Part shown: positions 56,312 to 64,000 of the stretch, one piece after another | Layout of the letters: each line of letters opens with the position of its first letter | Numbering within the stretch: position 1 is the stretch's first letter | Assembly (NCBI GenBank): GCA_002197995.1 | Contig: NGZR01000001.1 | Span: forward strand, 15,395,501-15,459,500 | Reading direction: 5' to 3' | Source: Gaeumannomyces sp. JS-464 | Lineage: Eukaryota > Ascomycota > Sordariomycetes > Magnaporthales > Magnaporthaceae | Length of the DNA: 64,000 nucleotides | The notes under the pieces: model-generated | The model's input: only the letters and a program-made list of their open reading frames with translations | Told to the model about the DNA's origin: nothing | Databases searched by the model: none | Position numbers and translations under genes: made by a program

Positions 56312-57752
56312 CAAAATGCTGGTCGTCAAAATGGTTATTTCAAATAATCGTGCGGCAAATTTGTACTTCCGTTGTTTTTTTTAAAAGCCGAGTATCGCCG
56401 ATACAATTAAAACATTAATTCGGATTTATTAAAAAAGGGAATGAATTACATAACGGCGGGGCTGGCGACTTATAACTGACGAAAAACTAGGGTTGCTTTC
56501 GATGTCGTACATCGTTTCGTCGACGAGTTTCCGGCTTATCGCAAAAAGCCACCATTAGGTTAATGGATTTAATACGGAAAAGGGAAATTTTATCGTTAAG
56601 CAAATCGCTTAGCTGTTTGCATTAAATTTCGGCAAGCCGCGCGCGTTCGAGGATATTAAGCTTAATATGCGGCTTTTAATACTTCTCTTTTTCCTCGCCC
56701 AGTGCTTATCGCTTAATGTCCCAAGCCGGCCGGTTGTAAAAGTAGTACTGGCGGTAACCTTTTACAACTTTATTTTCGCGTTATTATCGCATAATTTTAA
56801 TCCGTTGGGTAAATCGTTGGATTTCTTTTTCGTTTTCGCGATTTTTAATGCGATGCTAGCCTTTTTTTAAACGCGTATCGTTAATTTTTTTTTAACTTAA
56901 TAATGCTATAATTTAAAAGCAGCTTCGCTTATATTTTATTTAGCACTATATCACGTTTCGCCCGAGGGTTACAAGTAATGCTAACATAAGCAAATAGCTT
57001 ATATAACTAATTTTCCGTCTTTTTTTTATTTTAAAAAAAGTGTTTTAAATGTCGAATTTAACATTCTCGTTAAAGTAAGCGTTGTAAAAGGTTAAAAATT
57101 TAAAATCGTGGCGTATTATTTAATTTTATACAACGTTCGGAGCATTGCTTTAAAAAGCGCGTTAATGTTTTTTTTTTTTAACAAAATCGCTTTGTTTTAA
57201 CTTAATTTTTTTTGGAAATGAAACATATTATTAGCAGCGTTCGCAGCTTTTTTGCGGAAAAACTTTAATGTTTAACGAACTTTAAATCCCGCTTTTAAGC
57301 ATTAGCAGCTTAAATTATTTCTAAGCTTAGCGTAAAGCATGGCTTTAAGGTTTAAAAGGTTTCTGTTATAATTAAAGCGGCGAAAAACGGGAGTTTTAAA
57401 AATGTCATTTTTTTTATCGCAATAGCATGCATTTTTTTAAATTCCTAAATTTTTATGTTTAACACTCGCAAAGCGTTTACCAAACTGGAAACGTTAAAAG
57501 CGTAGTCGTAAAAAGCTAGTGCGATAATAATACTAACGGGATAAAAAATTAATTTTTTAATTAGCATAAAGTAAAAGATGGTTTTACATATATGTAAAAG
57601 TAAAAACAATACGGTAATATAGGTGGCGTACCGTAAAAATATAAACTTACAATTTCGGTCGGTTATTTAAACTTTTATAATGGATAAATTTAATAACTAT
57701 CGCAAAAATTGCTTAACCCGTGCTCGGATAGCGGACGATTATAAGTTAAGGG
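56312..57752. repeat. AT-rich RIP-type block between two DNA transposons
   Basis: About 1.4 kb with stops in all frames and no element that I can classify. A hydrophobic 67-residue frame at 56667-56870 is better explained as antisense of a decayed charged protein. Confidence 0.5.
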
Positions 57753-57880
57753 GTTATTTATTAAGCACGTAGGAAATATTATCCAGCACGTAAATAGCGG
57801 GGCTTATAATGCATTATTAAAACCTATTAAACACGTTAAATATTTTACCGAAATTATGCATTTTTAATGCAAGCTTGTGG
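57753..57880 (+). repeat. Left long terminal inverted repeat of the MULE
   Basis: About 128 bp, inverted partner at 60322-60448, scattered mismatches mostly transitions. Confidence 0.82.
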
Positions 57881-58849
57881 TCGGTAATAGCCGGCTATGC
57901 AAATTAATAAAATTGCTATACAAATAACAAAATTAATATTTCTTTACAAATTAAAACTATTTACAAATTTAAATTAGCTTTTGGATTTTTTCTTAGGCCT
58001 CGCGTTTAGCGTTTTCGTGCCAAGTGGCTTGCACGTTTAATTTCCTTTTAAAATTAGTAGGAATTAAAAACACCTCGTTATTTCCTTAAATAATAGCCTT
58101 TTTAATGTCCGCTAAATTAGCTAAATAACGTGCAAAAGCCCGTAATTCCTTTATGCCCGCCTTGTATAAATTTGCAAGCTTTGCAATAATAAGCGAAGCG
58201 ACCTGTTTACTTTTACCGCGGGCAATCCTTTTACATTTGCCCCTCGTTATAACTGCAAGCGCTATTAAAAGCGGCGCTTTTGCATTTCGCAATTCTTTCG
58301 CTTCGGTAATTTCGAACGCGTTAAATAAGCGTTTATTTATTGCAGTGCTTTTTTCCGTAGCTATATCGCTTTTAAAATGGCTTTTAAATTGGATAACTTG
58401 CAAATCGTATAATCCTAAAATCGTAAAGCCGTACTGCAAAGCCTCGTTACGCTGCTAGCGTTAATAAAAATTAATAAGCCGTAACGGAAAAAGTTCGGCC
58501 TGTTAGAAATAGTTAAACAAAACGTGGCAGCAGGGTAAGCCGTAAAAAATTAGGATTGTACAAGCGTAAAGCCAGCCCGAAAAAAAATCCCTTGCAATAA
58601 GCTAAGCCGGCGGTAAGTTTTGACGACCGCGGCGTGGCTGTTTAAAAATAGCGGCCATTTTTTTTAACTGTATGCAGGGCTGCAAAAACAATTTAATGCT
58701 TTATTTCGGCGAGGAAAGCGCTTTATATTTCGAACGGCACTTTGTTTATGCTTCATAAACGTGCTAAGCTTATTATAATAGCTTAAAATGCTAAAATTGC
58801 TTTAAACGTCGAAAAACAATGGTTAAATCGCTTTTAAAACTAACGAGAA

Positions 58850-59400
58850 AATGCTTAAATACGTTATAAAAGAATTCGGCAATAAAAGTTATGCGGTAGC
58901 TTTAATGCAAGCTTTAATTAACGCAAAAGTTAACCAGTACCTTTTTATAATCCCGTAGCCACGTTTTTACCGCGTAAGTAATTGCCTTTCGCGGGTAATG
59001 CTTATTATTGCAAAAGGTTGTAAGCTTTTCGCCGTATTTCACTTCCGTTGTTAAAGTTAGCAAAAAGTTTTAATTTTTAAAATACTTTTTAAAAGCCGAA
59101 TTGCGTTATATTTTACCGTTAAAAAGCTTTTTTACGGCTAGAGAAAAGCGTTTTCTTTTAACGAAAACGTTTATATTAACGTGCTAACAGTAAAAAAGCC
59201 ATTTAATACCGCTAAATTCCACGTTAACTTTAAAAGCGTTAATTAAAGCCAACTCGGGATCCGTTAAAATTAACCGTGGGAAAAAAATTAAATGCTTAGC
59301 AAAATACTCGCGTAACGTGCAAAAGGCCCACGCGTAGGGCTGTTACTTTTCGTGGTATAAAAAAACGGCGGCAATTAAAAACGACTTTTAAAAAAATTAA
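58850..59400 (-). pseudogene. MULE transposase relic
   Basis: The reverse strand reads QPYAWAFCTLREYFAKH, then LILTDPELALINAF, then IKWLFYC followed by stop and HVNINVF, then KRKRFSLAVKKLF. This is the MULE transposase core: a W..AL..L segment, the TD.E.AL..A catalytic block, and C-W-H-I-N-K-N, here with Trp turned to stop as G-to-A change would give. Downstream, LTTEVKYGEKL and YPRKAITY... match the following helical part. Inactive. Confidence 0.72.
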
Positions 59401-60321
59401 ATTCCACATATATTTAAAAGCGGTATATTAAAACGGTTGGTTTTATAAGTATAATCGAGCATTAAAACGTTTAAAGCGGGTTTAAAAAAGGGAAAAGTTG
59501 CTTTAAGCGCAATAAAAAGGCACTCGATTTTGCTATGCTTATCGCGCATATTTTTAAAGTAGTACTTTTTTCGCTTATTAAATCGCTGTTAAAAATAACG
59601 AATTAGCAAAAAAAAATTGGTTAAATTGCCACAAAATTAATAAAAGGCCGGGATTTACGTTAAAAAGCTATTGGATCGAAATGCGCTTTGCGCGTTCCTC
59701 TTTTCGCAACGCGTGCAGTAAGTTTTGCAAATTTTAATCGGTAAAATCGGCTTTAACGCTTTCCTTTTGCAAAGTGGCGATAATTTAACGAACTTTAACT
59801 TTAAACTTTTATATGCTAATAATCCGGGTTTAATTTTAGCAAAGGTTTTGCTGCCGGAACGAATTAAAAGTAGCTGTTGGAAAAAGCTTGTAATTATAGC
59901 TCGGTTTCGTGCTATCACGGGCAGTAACCTTTTCGACTTTTTAAAAGCTAGCGACGAGCTTTAAATTAACTTTATAAAAGCAGGCCGTTATTTGCAAAGC
60001 CGTTTTTCGCCGTTTGGAGCCGTGCGCCTGGGTGTCGTTTTAAGCGGCCGAAGCACGGCTTTTAGCGTAACGGAAAGTAATGCGGCGCGGTTTGCTAAAC
60101 CGCGGGTAACGCTCGTAAATCGCTAAATTAAAACCGTTATTATAAGCGTACATTTTAAACGCCGTTTGCGTTTAGTCGGCCGTAAAAAAGCCTTCCGACG
60201 GTAAGGCGGGAAAAAGGGACGCTATAACGGTAGCCGTAATGCAGGCGTTATTACGCGGGCGTTACTAAGTAAGTAGGTTAAAATGCATAAAAAACGTTAC
60301 TAATTAAAGGGTTTTAAATAA

Positions 60322-60448
60322 TTATAAGCTTGCATTAAAATACATAATTTCGGTAAGGAATTTAAAGTGTTTAATGTTTTACTATGTTGCATTGTAAACC
60401 TTATATTTTACGTGCTGGATAACATTTTTTACGTGCTTAATAAATAAC
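60322..60448 (-). repeat. Right long terminal inverted repeat of the MULE
   Basis: Inverted partner of 57753-57880. Confidence 0.82.
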
Positions 60449-60701
60449 TTTTAAGCATAATGTTTTTGTGGTAAAAAGCTTTAGGCTTTTTACGGTTTTT
60501 GGTTTTTATAAATAGCAACTTGTTTATTTGCAAAAAATCCTTATTAAAAGCAGCATTATCCGATTTATCATTTTCCTTTTCGTTATTTTTTTAACTAACG
60601 TGATAATGAAAAACGATTTTAAAAGCGAACAAATTTTTAACAATTTTAAATTTTAGCTTTTTATTATAAACAAGCTCGGCAAATTTAGCTTTAATATAAT
60701 G

Positions 60702-60910
60702 CTATAATTAAAAGGTTTGCTTTTAAATTAAAGCGTTTTAAAAGTAAACTGGATAATATTGCTAAATTAAAGGTTTAAAAAAAAGCACGTAGTTAAAAAC
60801 AATTTAATTACTTGTTTTAAAAAATGCTTAAAAGCTAACTTAAGTTAATTAATGCTAAAACTTTAACTTAAATTATTTACTAAACAAAGAAATCCTTTTT
60901 TTATATACTT
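60702..60910 (+). repeat. Dispersed AT-rich repeat, partner of 47288-47490
   Basis: A direct copy of the repeat in the left block. It lies just outside the MULE and about 0.6 kb upstream of the gypsy reverse-transcriptase relic, so it could be a terminus of that retroelement. Confidence 0.6.
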
Positions 60911-61499
60911 TCGTTCCCGTACCCGAAATAGGGAAAACATTACTATTACGTTAAACGTATTAAATATAAAAAAAGGAAACGTTATTTTCGAAATCCTTTA
61001 ATTTAAAAAAAAAAATTTATAAATAAATTGGGCTAATAGTTAAGTTTAATATGTAAAACTACGAGTAATTAAAACGGTTTGCCAATTATAAACTTTAAAC
61101 CGTAAGCGTAAAAAGTAATAAAAAAAAAGTTATAACAGTAATAAAATATAGCAATTAACTTTTACATTTCGCATTAACAAATATACGGTTATTTAAAATA
61201 AAAAGCGATTAAAATAACTAAACTAACGTTAACGAACAGTTTGCGAATATTTCGAAAAAATATTATAAATATAAAAAATTGTTCCGGAAAAACCTAAAAA
61301 CGGTACTTTCTAAATATAAACCGTTTAGTTTTAAAATTAAACTTAAATTAAAAACGTAGTTTAAGTATTAAAAGCTATATTAATTTAGCTTTTAACAATA
61401 AAAAGTGTTAAAAAAACAATTAAAAAAAAACTTATAAAAAGGACATAGTAAACCTTTCGATTTTTTAATAAAATATGGGATTTTGTAAAAGAAAAAAAA

Positions 61500-62615
61500 A
61501 ACGAAACGAAACGAATATACGTCGATTACCGCTTATTAAACGAGGTTATTATTAAAAATCGATATTTTTTAGCTTTTATTAATAAGTTGCGAAATAAGCT
61601 TAGTAAAGGTTAATATTTTACAGTTTTAAACTTACAAAAAATATAAGTTAATACGGATTACAAAAAGTTAAAAATGGGTAACGGTTTTTAAAATACAGTT
61701 TAAATGCTACGAATTTTTAATAATAACTTTCAGTTTTACCAATGTATTAATTACGTTTTAAAAAATAATTAATTATATATTACGCGAATATTTCGATATT
61801 TTCGTTTTCGCATGCTTAAATAACATTTTAATTTTTTCGAAAACGATAAAAAAACATAAGTAGCACGTATATTAAATGCTTTAAAAATTGCTTAACGCGA
61901 AATTTTTTTTAAGCTAAAAAAAAGTGCGAATAGCACATTTAAAAATTACTTTTTTAAGGTTTATAATTATATTAAAACAGGTTTGTATAAACTTTAAAAA
62001 AGTTAAAAAAGTTAAAAAGTAGCCCGTATTTAAAAACGTTACGAAAATACGAAAGTTTTTAAAGGTTTTAAACTTTTATAAACGGTTTATTTATAATAAT
62101 AACAAACTCGCCGTACTATTTATAAACTTTACGAAAAATAACCACTAATTTTATTAGGTAAAATTAAAATAAAAGGCTTTTAAGCAATTACGAAACGCCG
62201 TATTAAAAAAAACTAATATTAACATTTTTAAACCCCGAAAAACTTTTCGAAATTAAAACCGACGTGTTAAATTACGCGATTGGCGGCCAGCTCGAATAAC
62301 GAAACGATTAAAAACGGTTGCACTTTTACGCGTTTTTTTTAAAAGTTAAATAAATTTAAATTAAATTACCAAATTTACGATAAAAAGCTTTTAACAATTA
62401 TTTAAGCATTTAAAAAGTAGCGATTATACCTTTATAAAGTTAAACATTAAATTATAATATATACGAATTATAAAAACCTAACACATTTTACTATTAGCAA
62501 AAATTTAAATAAACGATAAATTTTTTAAAAAGAGTTTTTGCAAAATTACGATATCCAAATCGAGTACCGGAAAAGATTGGAAAACGGCCGGGCGGACGTT
62601 TTAAACCGACGACCG
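61500..62615 (+). pseudogene. Ty3/gypsy pol relic: reverse transcriptase and RNase H
   Basis: The + strand gives, with many stops, YVDYRLLNEVIIKNRYFLAFI near 61510, FTVLNL near 61620, then KFLKVLNFYKRFIYNNNKLAVLF near 62050, and KAFKQLRNAV with the RNase H block near 62170-62300. It ends IQIEYRKRLENGRADVLNRRPDY at 62545-62612. Order and spacing fit gypsy pol (RT, then RNase H). The catalytic YxDD box is mutated, and stop codons are frequent. This is a decayed retrotransposon, not a functional gene. Confidence 0.82.
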
Positions 62616-62635
62616 GATTATTAAATCGCCGTACA

Positions 62636-62871
62636 TGTTAATCCACGTAATTTAGCGCGTGCATCCAAAAAAAGCCCACGCTTCGTAAAGCCGCAAGCTT
62701 ACGGGCCGTGCGCTTCCACGAGCTTATAAAAGGAGATTTTGTAATCCCTTTTTTGTAACTAAATTCCTACACAAACATGCATTATTACAAACACCAGTTC
62801 CAGATTTATAAATTTTTATTTTTTCCTTTTAAGAAATTTCCGTGCTTATAAAAGTACTACTCTTACTAACA
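62636..62871 (+). repeat. LTR-like repeat, copy 2 (about 236 bp), inserted in gypsy pol
   Basis: Starts TGTTAATCC and ends ACTAACA; the ends TGTTA/TAACA are mutually inverted as in LTRs. It lies between the RNase H end (62612) and the integrase zinc-finger part (63100) of the gypsy relic. Flanking pentamers GTACA (left) and ATACA (right) could be a 5-bp target duplication with one transition. Full-length partner at 44898-45131. Confidence 0.7.
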
Positions 62872-63094
62872 ATACATAAAAAAACCCGTGTAATTTTAGC
62901 GAAAGGATTAAACGGATTTTTAATACTTGTATAAAAAACAATCGTTAAAAAATCTAGTAAAAAAAAGTTTAAACTTTAAAAAGGATTTAATAAGTTTATA
63001 ACCAGCTGGCATATAGTTATTAAAGCGTAATTAAAACGTAAAAACGGCTACGTTAGTATTACAAGTTCGCTAAAACTCAAGCCGAAGTATAAAA

Positions 63095-63275
63095 CGTAAT
63101 AAAAAATTGCGAAAATTGCGCTAAAAATAAAACTAATAGGTATAAGCTTTATAAGATTTTATAACCCTTATTAACGCCCGACGAAGTATGGTAAAAAGTT
63201 ATTATAAATTTCGTTATTAAATTTCCCCAATTTAAAAAACTTAACGTGATTTACAAGCGAGTAACGTATATAAGC
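63095..63275 (+). pseudogene. Ty3/gypsy integrase N-terminal relic
   Basis: The + strand reads CENCAKNKTNRYKLY then LLTPDEVW and VIINFVIKFPQF, continuing LNVIYKRVTYIS. This is the second half of the HHCC zinc-binding motif (C..C...K) followed by the L.P...P.W......DF...LP block opening the integrase core. It continues the pol relic after the LTR-like insertion. Confidence 0.75.
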
Positions 63276-63497
63276 GAATGACGCACTTACACCCGACCTC
63301 CGGTTAATCGACGCGCATGCTAACCTAACAACGCCAAAAATCCATTTAAACTACTCGGAACTGTATATATCGGACATTTCTACTTCCTTTTAACAAATGC
63401 GCGCATTATGTCCGGTTTTGCCGTAAGTGCTACATCGCCGACGAATCGCCGTCGCCCTCCTTTCCGGTACCCCCTAATCGCGCATTTTTTGCTATAA

Positions 63498-63707
63498 CTA
63501 TTTATCCAGCTCCTCCTGGTTTAAAACATTTCGTACTTCGTTTACAATAAATAACTTTCCTAGCCGGACACGTGTTTTTTTAGCCTTCCGGCGTTTGCTT
63601 AATGCTTCGTTCGCCTTTCGTAGTTTAAAGCACTTTTCCTTTAAAAGGTTAACCCGATGTATAATTGCTTTAGCCCTTTTCGTTAGCTGGTTTATAACCG
63701 ATAGCAT
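63498..63707 (-). pseudogene. C-terminal fragment of a pogo/Fot1-like transposase
   Basis: A 69-residue open frame INQLTKRAKAIIHRVNLLKE then LRKANEALSKRRKAKKTRVRLG. The ANEALS.RRRAKKTR block is a common ending of fungal pogo/Fot1-type (Tc1/mariner superfamily) transposases. Upstream sequence to the right is AT-rich and broken. A fragment only. Confidence 0.65.
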
Positions 63708-64000
63708 GGGTGTCGGAAAGCTGCTTCGGTAATTGGAAATCCGAATTTTAATATGTTTAGATTGCGAAGTTACGTTTTTAACTGTTTAAGGCGTTTTGGA
63801 GGTTTAAAATTTAACGTCGTTTAAAAGCTCCTTTAAAGGAGTTAAAATTCGTAGCTTTACATCCAGCTTTTTTAAAACCGAATCCGGATTAAAAGGAGCA
63901 AAGCTAGTTTTTCGGAAACCTTTTTAAATGTTTTTTTCGGTTATAAAGTTAAAAAATGCCGTTTTAAACGCCGAAAGGAACTTGATTTTAATTACGTGGT
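63708..64000. repeat. AT-rich RIP-type sequence to the window end
   Basis: About 290 bp, no gene. On the reverse strand it is probably the more decayed upstream part of the pogo/Fot1-like transposase. Confidence 0.5.

Larger units (their letters stand above)
57753..60448. mobile_element. Mutator-like element (MULE) with long inverted repeats, RIP-mutated
   Basis: A 2.7-kb element whose ends, 57753-57880 and 60322-60448, are inverted copies of about 128 bp. Both begin GTTATTTATTAAGCACGTA, continue through TTATCCAGCACGTAAA and reach ACCGAAATTATG and ATGCAAGCTT. Long inverted repeats are typical of MULEs, and the reverse strand inside carries a MULE-type transposase relic. Flanking duplications cannot be judged in this AT-rich context. 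Confidence 0.8.

Noticed and set aside
56667..56870. Hydrophobic 67-residue + frame in the AT-rich block
   Set aside because: Hydrophobicity arises from T-rich sequence; no start context, neighbours or conservation.

Overview
The window looks like nuclear DNA of a filamentous ascomycete (Pezizomycotina, Sordariomycete-like). Supporting signs are short GT-AG introns with CTAAC-type branch points, divergently paired acl1/acl2 genes for the two ATP-citrate lyase subunits, a GH72 GPI-anchored glucanosyltransferase, a Zn2Cys6 protein, and AT-rich blocks of mutated transposons typical of repeat-induced point mutation (RIP). I do not name a species.

From 1 to about 44,510 the DNA is GC-rich and gene-bearing. 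In order: the 5' part of mitochondrial uL30m (-); acl1 (-) and acl2 (+) sharing a 2.4-kb promoter; ribosomal protein uL15 (+); an intron-containing tRNA-Ala(AGC); a GH72 beta-1,3-glucanosyltransferase (+); a six-exon bZIP regulator (-); a secreted lactonase/carboxymuconate-cyclase-like protein (+); a large Zn2Cys6 protein (+); a peroxisomal ABCD transporter (-); a Pga1-like GPI mannosyltransferase cofactor (+); a WW-domain protein (-); an SDR oxidoreductase (+); an allantoate-permease-type MFS transporter (-); a cytochrome P450 (+); and the ER chaperone LHS1 (+). Cytosolic acetyl-CoA supply (acl1/acl2), wall and GPI-anchor assembly (GH72, Pga1) and ER folding (LHS1) are housekeeping themes. 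SDR-MFS-P450 could be a small catabolic or detoxification group.

From about 44,510 to the end the DNA is AT-rich, with two intact GC-normal genes on an island at 48.75-52.38 kb. One encodes a protein starting MGCSPSKP (possible N-myristoylation); the other a DUF3632-like protein ending CVVS (possible CaaX box). The AT-rich parts contain decayed transposons that can still be classified: a PIF/Harbinger element with near-perfect 36-bp inverted repeats, a Mutator-like element with inverted repeats of about 128 bp, a Ty3/gypsy pol relic interrupted by an LTR-like repeat, and a pogo/Fot1-like transposase tail.

Most genes in the GC-rich part carry one or a few single-base frame breaks, mainly missing bases, while the protein on either side stays conserved. 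acl2 and uL15 are worst. I read these as sequence errors rather than pseudogenes. The coordinates below join the frames, so they should be checked against raw reads or transcripts.
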